This document shows positions 35,635 to 44,666 of a DNA stretch of 50,800 bases, piece after piece. The stretch's first letter is position 1; the number at the start of each line of letters is the position of its first letter. The DNA is from Desulfobacterales bacterium (GTDB taxonomy: Bacteria; Desulfobacterota; Desulfobacteria; Desulfobacterales; SURF-7), in assembly GCA_028277765.1 (NCBI GenBank), contig JANQFQ010000002.1, positions 1 through 50,800 on the forward strand, read 5' to 3'. The notes under the pieces were generated by a model, which did not search any database, was not told where the DNA came from, and saw only the letters and a list, made by a program, of their open reading frames with translations. The translations under genes and the position numbers were made by a program.

Positions 35635-38091
35635 ATGTCTGACAAACATAACGGAACGGATAAACCTGAAAAGGTTGAACTCCTAAGACTTACACCTAAA
35701 GAGGTCGCAGCCGCCTTCACAAACTCTCCCATTGGTATATACATTATCCAGGAAAATAAGTTCACTTTTACTAATACTAGATTTCAAAAAATAACAGGTT
35801 TTTCTGAAAAAGAACTTCTTAAAAAAAATCCCCTTGAGCTGGTTATTGAGGAAGACAGAGAAATGGTCAATCAATACGCGGTTCAGATGCTCAAAGGGGA
35901 ACGTGAAATCCCTTACCAGTACAGGACCTATCATAAGTCAGGCGACCTCAGGTGGATAAGTGAAACCGTCACTCCTATCCTCTTTAACAACAAAAAAGCT
36001 GCTCTGGGTAATTTCATGGATATTACCGAAAGCCAGAGATTCAAACGGTCATTCACCATATCACCTATTGGTATATACACCATTCAGGACAATAAGTTCT
36101 CATTTACAAACGCTAAATTCCAGGAAATAACCGGTTATTCTGGCAAAGACCTCGGGACCATAAAACCAAATGAGCTTATTTATCCTGAAGACAGGGAGAG
36201 TGTCAGGGAAAACGCAATCAAGATGCTCAAGGGGCAACTTAAAGAGCCTTACTATTTTAGAATAATTAACAAAGACGGTGTTGTCCGCTGGGTCATGGAA
36301 ACAGTGGCTCCTATTCATCATGAGGATGAGCGTGCGGTCATTGGCAATTACATAGATATAACAGAAAGTAAAGAGATTGAAGAGGCTCTTCGGGTTTCAG
36401 AGATGAAGTATCGCTCCCTTTTTGAACTAGCCAGAGAGGGTATTGTCATTGTCCGGTATAAGGACGGGACCATTTTGGATTTTAATAAGGAATTCCAGAA
36501 CCAGTTGGATGCGCCCCCTGAGAATATACGGATGAAAAAGATATGGGAAACCCAGCCCATTGAATTTAAAGATGAAGCAAAGAAAACCTTCTACCGTTTC
36601 AGGGAATCATGCGGGGGGATCGTTTCATGGAGGCTTTTTCAGCGCAAGGAGGGAAATATACTTCCTGTCGAGATTATTGCCCAGCAAATGGTGATGAACG
36701 ATGAGAAAGTTATTTTTTGCATGGTAAGGGACACCAGTGAACGTGAAGCAATGATGCGTGCCCTCAGCCTTGCTTCAGAAGAGTGGCGAAAATCATTTGA
36801 TGCCATTGATGATGCTGTTCTACTCATCAGCCCTGATTTCAGGATCCACCGGGCGAATCTTGCTGCCAGCAAACTACTGGGTATGGATATAAAAAAAATC
36901 GCTGGCGAAAGGTGTCATAAATTATTTCATGGTACTGATGCACCACCCCCGTATTGTCCCCACCTTCGGGCTCAGGATCAAGGGATATATTGTGAAGAGG
37001 AACAGGAAGAACCCTATCTAGATCGGATTCTCCATTTTTCTTCATCTCCCATTAAAGATGATGAAGGCGAAGTAACCCATACTGTTGAAATTATCAGTGA
37101 TGTTACAAGTAGCAGAGAGAATGAACAGGAATCCATACGATTAAGCAAAGCCCTTGCATCAAGTTTTCAGGGTATTACAGAAGCCCTAAGTGACCTTGCT
37201 GAAAGTCGTGACCCATATACAGCTGGACACTCTAAGCATGTTGCAGAACTGGCTGTACTTGCCGGGCGTGAAATCGGCCTTACAGGTGAAGAACTACAGG
37301 GGCTTAGGGTATGTGCCACCCTCCATGATATTGGCAAAGCAACGGTTCCCGCAGCTATTCTTAACAAACCAGGCAAACTGTCCGAACATGAATGGGGCCT
37401 TATCAAAACACATCCTGACAAAGCATATGAAACTCTTCAACACATCCCTTTTCCCTGGCCGGTTGCTGATATTGTACGCCAGCATCATGAGTACCTTGAC
37501 GGCTCTGGGTATCCTAAAGGCCTGAAAAATGATAAAATCCATCCATGGGCAAAGATCATTGCCGTAGCTGATGTGGTAGACGCCATGACAAGTCACCGCC
37601 CCTACCGCCCAGGCCTACCCAGGCAGCAGGCAATAGATGAACTGGTAAAAGGGAAAAACACCCTGTACGACCCAAAAGCAATTGAAGCCCTGATCCGTGT
37701 TATGCTTCTTGAAGATAAACGTGTGATGATTATTGATGAAGATTCTGTCATACTCGATTCACTTATGGCAGAGTTAAGCGCAGAAGGTCTTGAATCTATT
37801 GGATATCCAGATTCACACCTGGCAGTCACCGCCTTTTCACGCAAACCATATCCCCTGGTCATCACCGAGCTTAACATGCCGGGTATGGACGGCCTTCAAG
37901 TATCTAAAAATATAAAAGAACTTAACCCGGTTACAGAAGTTATCATTATCACCAAATCCGGTGGAAAAGAAGAAGCCCTCCGGGCCATGCGGGCAGGCGC
38001 GTCTGACTTTCTTGAAAAACCTCTTGATCTTGAAATTCTCAGGAAAAGTGTCAATAGAGCCCTTCAGCGGTTCTCCGGCAGATTGATGTAA
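35635..38091 (+). CDS. PAS-PAS-PAS-PAS / HD-GYP / receiver protein (predicted c-di-GMP phosphodiesterase)
   Basis: 818 residues from ATG 35635, which has a GGAG site 6 bp upstream (an in-frame TTG at 35629 is less likely). PAS modules 1 and 2 (about 28-135, 140-245) are near-duplicates of each other (SPIGIYIIQENKFTFTN vs SPIGIYTIQDNKFSFTN). PAS 3 is at 255-370 and PAS 4 at 385-495. The HD-GYP domain (515-690) keeps LHDIGK (H564, D565) and HHEYLDGSGYP (617-627), so the di-iron site looks competent. A C-terminal receiver (696-812) has Glu745 in VITELNMPGMDG where the phosphorylated Asp normally stands. Cytoplasmic. Divergent from the B12 operon. Confidence 0.92.
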   Translation: MSDKHNGTDKPEKVELLRLTPKEVAAAFTNSPIGIYIIQENKFTFTNTRFQKITGFSEKELLKKNPLELVIEEDREMVNQYAVQMLKGEREIPYQYRTYHKSGDLRWISETVTPILFNNKKAALGNFMDITESQRFKRSFTISPIGIYTIQDNKFSFTNAKFQEITGYSGKDLGTIKPNELIYPEDRESVRENAIKMLKGQLKEPYYFRIINKDGVVRWVMETVAPIHHEDERAVIGNYIDITESKEIEEALRVSEMKYRSLFELAREGIVIVRYKDGTILDFNKEFQNQLDAPPENIRMKKIWETQPIEFKDEAKKTFYRFRESCGGIVSWRLFQRKEGNILPVEIIAQQMVMNDEKVIFCMVRDTSEREAMMRALSLASEEWRKSFDAIDDAVLLISPDFRIHRANLAASKLLGMDIKKIAGERCHKLFHGTDAPPPYCPHLRAQDQGIYCEEEQEEPYLDRILHFSSSPIKDDEGEVTHTVEIISDVTSSRENEQESIRLSKALASSFQGITEALSDLAESRDPYTAGHSKHVAELAVLAGREIGLTGEELQGLRVCATLHDIGKATVPAAILNKPGKLSEHEWGLIKTHPDKAYETLQHIPFPWPVADIVRQHHEYLDGSGYPKGLKNDKIHPWAKIIAVADVVDAMTSHRPYRPGLPRQQAIDELVKGKNTLYDPKAIEALIRVMLLEDKRVMIIDEDSVILDSLMAELSAEGLESIGYPDSHLAVTAFSRKPYPLVITELNMPGMDGLQVSKNIKELNPVTEVIIITKSGGKEEALRAMRAGASDFLEKPLDLEILRKSVNRALQRFSGRLM

Positions 38092-38115
38092 AGACCCCAA
38101 AATTTGACATATCTG

Positions 38116-38153
38116 CTTATCGCAACCCATATTGCGATATTGGGCGCGATAAG
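38116..38153 (+). terminator. intrinsic terminator after the HD-GYP gene
   Basis: CTTATCGC (38116-38123) pairs with GCGATAAG (38146-38153), extended inward by a CCCATAT/ATATTGGG arm with one bulge, followed by a T-rich TTATTATTATTTT. It lies between convergent genes. Confidence 0.6.
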
Positions 38154-38159
38154 TTATTA

Positions 38160-38936
38160 TTATTTTAATAAAAAAGCTTTAAAAGAAGACTCTATCTCCC
38201 TATACTCTTTCTTTAATAAATCCAGCACAATCGGCATCACTTTCTGGGATATGTGGATATCATCCTTGCAGTAATATTCTGTCTTTACAGAACCGTCTTC
38301 ATTCATGAGTTTGTCGAAAAAATCGAGGAAAAACATCCCTTCTGGTTCAACAAGGGATTTTAAATAGGTATTGAACAGTTTGGTAACATGATTTCTTTCT
38401 TGGCATGTACCGTGAAACAGGTACTCATCTGACACGCTGATCCATGTGTTTACATCAGTCGGCGCGCTTGGGATTACATTCCAGACAATAATCTTATACC
38501 CCATATCTTGTACTTCTTTTAACACCTTGAAATATCTGTCAACAACATTCTTAACAATTTCAGATGGTTCCCTCCCCTGTTTCTCAGCCTGAAGAACAAT
38601 ATGCGCCCTGCAGTCTATCTCTCCAAAACAGAACATGAGGTTGCTCCCCTTTGGGATATATTCCAATAGTAAAAACAGCTTTTCCCGTCCTTTTGTAGTG
38701 GTATTCTTCCTGCAAAGATTGTAAGCCAGCACCGGACCTATCCAATATGTCTTAAAAAACGGGTATTTACTCTTTATCATATTTGTTTCCGGATCCACCT
38801 GAGCCTTGTCATACCCGTTAAAAAAGTTCACATGGCTATCCCCAATGCAGTGGATAACGAATTCTTGTTCGGAGTGTGTCATTCTTTCTAAGTATTCAAT
38901 TTTCTTTTGTAAACTAAATGAAATGTGACTAAACAT
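38160..38936 (-). CDS. SGNH/GDSL-like hydrolase-fold protein
   Basis: 258 residues, no signal peptide. Block I is CIGDSHVNF (Ser near 34), block III is FGEIDCR (Glu replaces the usual Asn), and the C-terminal catalytic dyad motif is KDDIHIS. The fold suggests an esterase or acetyl-transfer function, but the unusual FGEIDCR block leaves the reaction open. Similar proteins occur near polysaccharide or sulfotransferase loci. It follows the MBL-fold gene's end by about 20 bp in the opposite reading order on the same strand (MBL upstream), so both may be co-transcribed. Confidence 0.7.
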   Translation of the reverse strand: MFSHISFSLQKKIEYLERMTHSEQEFVIHCIGDSHVNFFNGYDKAQVDPETNMIKSKYPFFKTYWIGPVLAYNLCRKNTTTKGREKLFLLLEYIPKGSNLMFCFGEIDCRAHIVLQAEKQGREPSEIVKNVVDRYFKVLKEVQDMGYKIIVWNVIPSAPTDVNTWISVSDEYLFHGTCQERNHVTKLFNTYLKSLVEPEGMFFLDFFDKLMNEDGSVKTEYYCKDDIHISQKVMPIVLDLLKKEYREIESSFKAFLLK

Positions 38937-38955
38937 CTATAAGCATGTTAGCTGT

Positions 38956-39714
38956 CTATTGTAAAAACGGATTATTCTCCACTTCATCTTTTTTTGTAGT
39001 TGCATCCATGTGTCCTGGATAAATATGGGTATCCTTTTCAATCGCATTTATTAATTTTTTCAAAGAATTAGACATTTCCCTTTTTACAGAACCAGGAAAA
39101 TCTGTTCTTCCTATACTCCCTTTAAACAGAGTATCACCTGAAAACAGGCTATTTGAATCTTCATGAAAGAAGCACATGGATCCTTTTGAGTGGCCAGGTG
39201 TGAATATAATTTCAAATTCCATATCTGCGAACGAAATGATTTGTTTATCATATACTTTTATCAAATTATCGCTGGTTATGGGGATCCCAATTCTCGTCTT
39301 TCCCATTTCAATTTGCTTGTCATTCGTTACAATCGGTACATCCATGATATCGCTTAATATATTGATTTCCTTACTATGATCCCAGTGATTATGCGTCAGA
39401 AAGATGGCTTTCAGGTCATAATCCTTGCTCTTCAGAGTATTGGCAATTTTTTCTGCCTTTAATGCTGGATCAATAATGATGCATTCTTTATTGTCATTAG
39501 AAAGAACATAGACATTTGTTTTTGTTTCTTCCAATAATATCAAATAGAGTTCATAATTATATGATTGGATAGTATCAATTTCTTTCATTGAAACTTCATT
39601 AAAATGACAAGAAATGACGAATATGCAAACAAACAGTATCGTATATTGTATTAATCTGTACTTGATTTTACATATAGTGTAAGATTTTATTAATTCTAAT
39701 GTTTTTTTCATCAT
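38956..39714 (-). CDS. metallo-beta-lactamase-fold lipoprotein (glyoxalase II-like)
   Basis: 252 residues. An N-terminal hydrophobic stretch ends in FVISC, a plausible lipobox (Cys near 35), so the protein is probably membrane-anchored outside the cytoplasm. Metal ligands: THNHWDH, the His in TPGHSKGSM, Asp in FSGDTLF, and His in YPGHMD. This set is that of GloB-like hydrolases, which usually act in the cytoplasm, so export is notable. Substrate unknown. The next gene on the strand is the SGNH-like gene, 19 bp on. Confidence 0.8.
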   Translation of the reverse strand: MMKKTLELIKSYTICKIKYRLIQYTILFVCIFVISCHFNEVSMKEIDTIQSYNYELYLILLEETKTNVYVLSNDNKECIIIDPALKAEKIANTLKSKDYDLKAIFLTHNHWDHSKEINILSDIMDVPIVTNDKQIEMGKTRIGIPITSDNLIKVYDKQIISFADMEFEIIFTPGHSKGSMCFFHEDSNSLFSGDTLFKGSIGRTDFPGSVKREMSNSLKKLINAIEKDTHIYPGHMDATTKKDEVENNPFLQ

Positions 39715-39785
39715 TGTAACACTTTAATCCCATTTTTACCTACTGGATATACAATGACCATTTATGTCTAAGAACACCGTAAGCG

Positions 39786-39833
39786 AGACCTCGAACAAAT
39801 TCCCCCATTGGGGGATATTTATTGAGGTTCTCT
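39786..39833. repeat. extended hairpin in the radical SAM - MBL gap
   Basis: TCCCCC (39801-39806) pairs with GGGGGA (39810-39815), with further pairing outward through AAAT/ATTT and ACCTC/GAGGT. No T run on either side, so it may be an mRNA-stability or processing element rather than a terminator. Confidence 0.6.
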
Positions 39834-39904
39834 AATCCTTTGTATCCTTGTTTATTATATTATCTATCCGTGTACTATTCTTATCACTCAGTCCTATTTT
39901 TAGC

Positions 39905-40843
39905 TCACCATTTCCACTGATCTCTTGGCAATCTTAGTTTATCGCAATTCCTGCAAAGGGGATTAATTACCTTGTTACTGTTAAACTCCTCTCTTAAAGA
40001 CCTCATTTTCTCTCCGTTCCATATGTCAGCCAGGGATTCATCATTTGCATTTCCTAGAACCAGTTTTTTGTCATAATCATTGCAGCATGGTGCGACTGAT
40101 CCATCCCACATCACGGTCATCCGTTCCCATGGAAACGCGCAAGCCACAGGAGCCTCTTTTTTTTTATTATCATTATGGTCCCAACATGCCAACAAGTTTA
40201 CATCAGAAACACTACCGTTCCATGTGGTAAAACTCTTTACAAGAACATCATCTATCCCTTCAAGCTCTCTCCAATATCTATTTGTTTTTTCAATACTTTC
40301 ATTGTTTAACATAAAATCGATCATAGACAGTGTGATCTGTGTCCTGCTCTTCATCTTATTCTTTAGATCAAGAAATTTCAGCACATTGTCATGGGATTTT
40401 TTATACCCTTTTTTTACACCCCTTATCTTATAAAACGATTTTTCATCATGCCCGTCCAGGGAAATATACAGCATATTAAGACCTGATTTAAGCAGCCGAT
40501 CAGCAATTTCTTTTTTGAGCATCATAGGGTTGACAGATAAGCCGGTATAAACAGATTTGCTCACAGCATATTTAATAAACCTGTCAAATTCAGGATGAAG
40601 CAGGCTCTCGCCAAAATGATGAAGCCATACTGGGTGCCTTCCCTGGTAATCTGGATTTTCAGACACAAGCTCATCAACGATCTTTTGAAACAGGTCAAAG
40701 TTCATATATCCTTGCTCACGTGTCATATATTTTGTTCTCGGACACATAACACACTTCATGGGACATCTGTTGGTGAGCTCGATATTGAATATACCAAAAG
40801 GATAGTCAACAATTACCGGCCTGATATCTGTTCGCTTAAGCAT
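39905..40843 (-). CDS. radical SAM/SPASM-domain protein
   Basis: 312 residues. The radical SAM motif CPMKCVMC near 29-36 follows NIELTNR. The SPASM domain has CAFPWERMTVMWDGSVAPCCNDYD-type sequence (first part CAFPWERMTVMWDG, then SVAPCCNDYD) and a final CRNCD, giving enough cysteines for auxiliary Fe-S clusters. Such enzymes mature peptides or modify sugars and alcohols. No peptide precursor gene is obvious on either side; the 414-bp gap upstream has only debris. Substrate unknown. Confidence 0.85.
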   Translation of the reverse strand: MLKRTDIRPVIVDYPFGIFNIELTNRCPMKCVMCPRTKYMTREQGYMNFDLFQKIVDELVSENPDYQGRHPVWLHHFGESLLHPEFDRFIKYAVSKSVYTGLSVNPMMLKKEIADRLLKSGLNMLYISLDGHDEKSFYKIRGVKKGYKKSHDNVLKFLDLKNKMKSRTQITLSMIDFMLNNESIEKTNRYWRELEGIDDVLVKSFTTWNGSVSDVNLLACWDHNDNKKKEAPVACAFPWERMTVMWDGSVAPCCNDYDKKLVLGNANDESLADIWNGEKMRSLREEFNSNKVINPLCRNCDKLRLPRDQWKW

Positions 40844-41258
40844 CTTGTTATTATCAATATATTTAATTGGTTAATGCTATAATATAAAGTTATTGTTTAT
40901 CTCATCATCCAAATACAGCATACAACATCCTGGCCACAGTCATCCATCCTGGGGATACTTCAAAGCACCTCACCCTGGGCTGCTTGAACACTTTTGAAAA
41001 TCTCTTTGGTTTGAAACAGGATCTCATCATCTATTTTATTATCATTAAGAAAATTATTGATTTCAATCTCTTTTAAATCTATTGATGAATCACAGATAAA
41101 AATTGAAAACCTTCCGAACAAAATCGTATTTGATGGAAATGTCTTTGAATACGAGACGAAAAGCAGAACCTCCTCTAATAATATTCAATATGAATTTTTA
41201 CGCAAAGAAGAAAACTTATTTATATTTCTGTCTATGACCTGGCCCTGAGGACCATCCT
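40844..41258. other. gap with gene debris and repeat R1
   Basis: Two overlapping weak frames exist. On the minus strand a 74-codon open stretch (40960-41184) lacks an ATG and ends QAAQGEVL; on the plus strand a frame from TTG 41057 to 41248 ends IFLSMTWP. Neither has a ribosome-binding site. The 50-bp repeat R1 (41045-41094) is shared with 49978-50027. Most likely remnant of a decayed gene; the coding strand is undecided. Confidence 0.5.
41045..41094 (+). repeat. direct repeat R, copy 1
   Basis: 50 bp matching 49978-50027 at 49 of 50 positions, same orientation, 8.9 kb apart. Starts TTAAGAAAATTATTG and ends GATGAATCACA. Confidence 0.9.
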
Positions 41259-42269
41259 TTAAAATACGAGTAAATCAATTTCCTTTATTTTTTCTTGAGC
41301 GGCCATTACCACGTCCTCCGGGAACATTCGGAGCTCAGTATCATCAAATGTATACTCTGGCAAATATTGAACCACCAGGTTTAATACCGCGATTGCTTGT
41401 TCAATATCTCTCTGTTTTTTAAGAGGATCTCGATCATGCTGTTTGCTAAGCCACAGTTTATGAAGGGCAAATGCTCGTGGATCAGGAACTTTTAATAAAG
41501 CAGGATATCCATCATCTCCGATAACAATCTGGGTAAATTTAGGGGATGAAATCAACCACTGCAAATTTTGTGTTTCAGCTGCTCTTTCGTCATATTTTTC
41601 ATCAATATTCATAGCTCTTGAAAATATATATTTTGGTTCTGGTTTTACCAGATCAACCACATATCCGTTTTTATTAACAGCTTTAAAAGCACCAGCAGGT
41701 TCAAACGACCTGTCTACTTTTTTAAATATACTTATAAGATCGGAATCTTCTGTCTCCCGGTCAATTACCAGCGTTAGTCTTGAACTGACATCCTTATCTT
41801 TTAGCATAAGTATCTGATTCTCAAATAAAACTCCAGCTGATGCCTCATATGCGTACATGGCATTAGTTCCTATTACATGCATATTTTTCCCAAGCATGTT
41901 CTGCTGATCCAAAATCCTTACAATTCCTGTAACAATTCTTGGAACCCTTTGAATCCTTGCTGCTCTACAAAACCTTGCATGCACGTTAAGTCTTTTTTTT
42001 ATTTCAGAAATTTGCTCTTTAAGATCTTTTTTTGACTCTTGAAATTCTTTTATTATTTCTTCTGTTTCAGGGCCACGCCTACCAAGACTTTTACCATTTC
42101 CATATCGGTCACGTGTCCTGAAAAGATACTGCCGGCCCTTTATCTTCTTCCAATGCATCCCACCTTTATAAGATAGTTCTTTATGGTATAGATCTTTATA
42201 AGTATCAAACAGCTTCTGTGTATCGAAAAATATACGATGTTGATCTTCATTCATTTCACGGTAAAGCAT
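41259..42269 (-). CDS. nucleotidyltransferase-fold protein of the GSU2403 type
   Basis: 336 residues. The middle matches the GSU2403-like family: RIQRVPRIVTGIVRILDQ then GTNAMYAYEASAGVLFENQ, followed by VVDLVKPEP and a helical C-terminus with DPRAFALHKLWLSKQ, the segment that resembles AbiEii-type nucleotidyltransferases. The usual Asp-x-Asp stretch after GVLF is altered to LKDKDVSSRL, so catalytic competence is doubtful. The family is related to toxin-like nucleotidyltransferases, but no partner antitoxin gene is visible. The gene is preceded by a repeat (P) containing a good TATAAT box. ATG at 42269. Confidence 0.75.
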   Translation of the reverse strand: MLYREMNEDQHRIFFDTQKLFDTYKDLYHKELSYKGGMHWKKIKGRQYLFRTRDRYGNGKSLGRRGPETEEIIKEFQESKKDLKEQISEIKKRLNVHARFCRAARIQRVPRIVTGIVRILDQQNMLGKNMHVIGTNAMYAYEASAGVLFENQILMLKDKDVSSRLTLVIDRETEDSDLISIFKKVDRSFEPAGAFKAVNKNGYVVDLVKPEPKYIFSRAMNIDEKYDERAAETQNLQWLISSPKFTQIVIGDDGYPALLKVPDPRAFALHKLWLSKQHDRDPLKKQRDIEQAIAVLNLVVQYLPEYTFDDTELRMFPEDVVMAAQEKIKEIDLLVF

Positions 42270-42310
42270 CTTGTTTTCCTTTTACGCGTAAAATAACTAT
42301 TATGAAGGAA

Positions 42311-42396
42311 AATTTTAATTTTTCCTTCTTTTATTATCTTATATTGTTTTGAAGGGAAACACATTATAAGTCAAGTAAAATCATAACTAACAACTC
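42311..42396 (-). repeat. repeat P, copy 1, upstream of the nucleotidyltransferase gene
   Basis: About 86 bp roughly 80% identical to 49758-49846 in the same orientation; the best-conserved part is AAACACATTATAAG. On the minus strand it gives TTATAATG, a good extended -10 box, so it may be the promoter of the nucleotidyltransferase gene. Confidence 0.7.
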
Positions 42397-42444
42397 GTTT
42401 ATTTTTAAAAAATACAGGTAAACTTTTTGTAAAAAAAAAGAAAC

Positions 42445-42475
42445 TTGACAATAGATCTATATATAACATCATAAT
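42445..42475 (+). promoter_or_regulatory. candidate promoter for the SGNH/TPR gene
   Basis: Perfect TTGACA (42445-42450) and CATAAT (42470-42475) with a 19-bp spacer, about 28 bp upstream of the TTG start. The spacer is long but both boxes are good. Confidence 0.45.
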
Positions 42476-42502
42476 AAAGTAATTTATTGAGGGAGAAAAC
42501 TT

Positions 42503-44389
42503 TTGAAAAAAGATATCGTCAATAAAAAAAAATCAGAATCAGGACTTGAATCAAACCCTTCAAAGAAGAAAGTACCCAAAATATTTTACTTCATCATGAT
42601 GATGCTACCGGTACTATTTTTTACAGTCATTGAAATATCATTGAGGATAACCGGTTATGGGGAGGATAACAGGCAATGGGTGGAGAGAGGGGATAAATAT
42701 TTTATTAACCCTAATATCGCCTCCAGATATTTCAGCAACGTAAAAAGACTTCCTTCACCAATAGAAGATGTTTTTGATATTGAAAAAAAAGATAATGCTT
42801 ACAGGATCTTTGTATTGGGTGGCAGCACAGCAGCCGGATTTCCCTATCAGCCTATGGGATCATTTTCAAGATATATACGCAAACGTTTGGAAATGAATTA
42901 TTCAAATAAAACCATTGAGGTGGTTAATATTGCCATGAGCGCGGTCAATACTTATACCGTTCTTGATTTAATTCCCGGTGTTATTGAGCAGGAGCCGGAT
43001 GTCATATTGATTTATGCCGGCCACAATGAGTATTACGGCGCGCTTGGTGTGGGCTCCATGGAGTCGATCGGAAGTTCAAGGAAGATTGCAAATACCATTT
43101 TATACCTGAATCGTTTTAAGACCATTCAATTTATCCGTGATCTTATTGGAAATGCCGCGAAAATAATAGATGAAGATGAAATAAGACCAGGCACATTGAT
43201 GTCGAGAATGGCAGAGAAAAAATCGATCGAATATCAGTCACCTGTTTTTTATAAAGGAATCAGGCAGTTTGAAGGAAATCTTCGAGCGATAATAAAAAAA
43301 TGCAAAGATGCCGGTGTGCCGTTGATATTGAGCACCCTAACAAGTAACACAAAAGATCAAAAACCGTTTAAAGATATTAAATCTTCCCAACACCCGTCAG
43401 CAAAAGAGATCTTTGAGAAAGCGCGATCAGCGCTCGCTAATAATGAAATTCAATTGGCAGATAAACAATTTATACTTGCCAAAGACTTAGATGGGTTAAG
43501 ATTCAGGGCGCCGACTGAAATTAATAACGTGATCACAGAACTTGGAAAGGAATTCAATCTCCCTGTTGTTGATGTTGATTCTGCTTTCCGTGCTGCCAGT
43601 GACAATAATATCGTTGGTGATAAATTGATGACAGACCACTTACATCCCACAATTGAAGGATATCAATTATTGGGAAAAATCTATTATGAATGTATACATG
43701 AAAATGGTTTGCTGCCGGAAGATTTACCCAAATATCCTTATGAAAACCAACATGATCGAATTATTAAAGATTTTATGATAACCGATTTGGATAGAAAAAT
43801 AGGGGATTTTACAATTTTAAAACTGAAAAATGATTGGCCGTTTATACACCCAAACGAGAAAAAACCTTTAACGGATATTATCAAAATCAGTACCCAAACT
43901 GACGCGTTGAGTTTGCTGGTTGTTAATAACGAAATAAAGTGGCTTATGGCTCATATTGAGCTGGCAAAAACCGCATTGGCCCATGAAGATATTGAAATAT
44001 TCCTTAGGCATATGGATGTGTTATTATATCAGTATCCTATAGATGAAGAGACGTATGATCTTGTCATCCGGGAGTTGTTAAAAAGGGGCAGATTACCAGA
44101 TGCTTTACCCTATTTGCAAATGCGTTATAAACTGGGTAGTAATGCATTTATCTCAAAATGGCTCGGCATTATTCTTATTACAAAAGGTGAGATAAAAAAG
44201 GCCTTTAAATACTTAAATGAAAGCAAGGCGTTTAATCCGAACGATCCTCAAACGTATTATAATCTATGTGTGTGCCATCTATACGAAAAACAGCATGAAA
44301 AAGCCATACAGGCGTTAAATAAGTGCTTGAAAATTAATCCGAATTTCCCCGGGGCAAAGGAATTGTTGAAACAAATAGAAAATCATTAA
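42503..44389 (+). CDS. membrane-anchored SGNH hydrolase with C-terminal TPR repeats
   Basis: 628 residues. The start is TTG 42503, about 6 bp after GAGGGAG; no ATG is nearby in frame. Lys-rich cytoplasmic tail, one helix (28-49), then an SGNH domain: FVLGGSTAAGFP (nucleophile Ser), IYAGHNEYYG (block III), DHLHPTIEGYQ (catalytic Asp/His). The C-terminal 110 residues hold TPR-like units (KAFKYLNESKAFNPNDPQTYYNL, then KAIQALNKCLKINP). Proteins with this layout are thought to modify extracellular polysaccharide; no biochemistry is available for this one. It faces away from the nucleotidyltransferase gene. Confidence 0.85.
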   Translation: MKKDIVNKKKSESGLESNPSKKKVPKIFYFIMMMLPVLFFTVIEISLRITGYGEDNRQWVERGDKYFINPNIASRYFSNVKRLPSPIEDVFDIEKKDNAYRIFVLGGSTAAGFPYQPMGSFSRYIRKRLEMNYSNKTIEVVNIAMSAVNTYTVLDLIPGVIEQEPDVILIYAGHNEYYGALGVGSMESIGSSRKIANTILYLNRFKTIQFIRDLIGNAAKIIDEDEIRPGTLMSRMAEKKSIEYQSPVFYKGIRQFEGNLRAIIKKCKDAGVPLILSTLTSNTKDQKPFKDIKSSQHPSAKEIFEKARSALANNEIQLADKQFILAKDLDGLRFRAPTEINNVITELGKEFNLPVVDVDSAFRAASDNNIVGDKLMTDHLHPTIEGYQLLGKIYYECIHENGLLPEDLPKYPYENQHDRIIKDFMITDLDRKIGDFTILKLKNDWPFIHPNEKKPLTDIIKISTQTDALSLLVVNNEIKWLMAHIELAKTALAHEDIEIFLRHMDVLLYQYPIDEETYDLVIRELLKRGRLPDALPYLQMRYKLGSNAFISKWLGIILITKGEIKKAFKYLNESKAFNPNDPQTYYNLCVCHLYEKQHEKAIQALNKCLKINPNFPGAKELLKQIENH

Positions 44390-44572
44390 TTCCGTAATCT
44401 ATTTATATTTATTTCATCACGGAAAACACAGAATTTCATGGACAAGATGATGATGATATGTGAAAATATATTTCTATTATGATAAAATACAATAGGTTAA
44501 AGATATTTTAACAGGTTTTAACAAATAATTTTCTTGAAAAAGCAATGAATGTCTGAAAGAAAGAAGTAACAG

Positions 44573-44609
44573 ATATATATAGACCGGGTTTTACCCAATG
44601 TATATATAC
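44573..44609. repeat. AT-flanked hairpin upstream of the secreted-protein genes
   Basis: TATATATA arms flank GGGTTTTACCC in the 277-bp gap before the first secreted protein. It forms a 4-bp GGGT/ACCC core plus an 8-bp AT arm. It may be a leader structure; no T run. Confidence 0.45.
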
Positions 44610-44666
44610 ACTTAATATGTTAAAAAATATAATGTATTAAATTATTTTTTTAAAGAAAGGTATAGT

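Noticed and set aside
41057-41248. Plus-strand frame with TTG start in the 41-kb gap
   Set aside because: No ribosome-binding site and an equally open antisense frame; kept only as debris.
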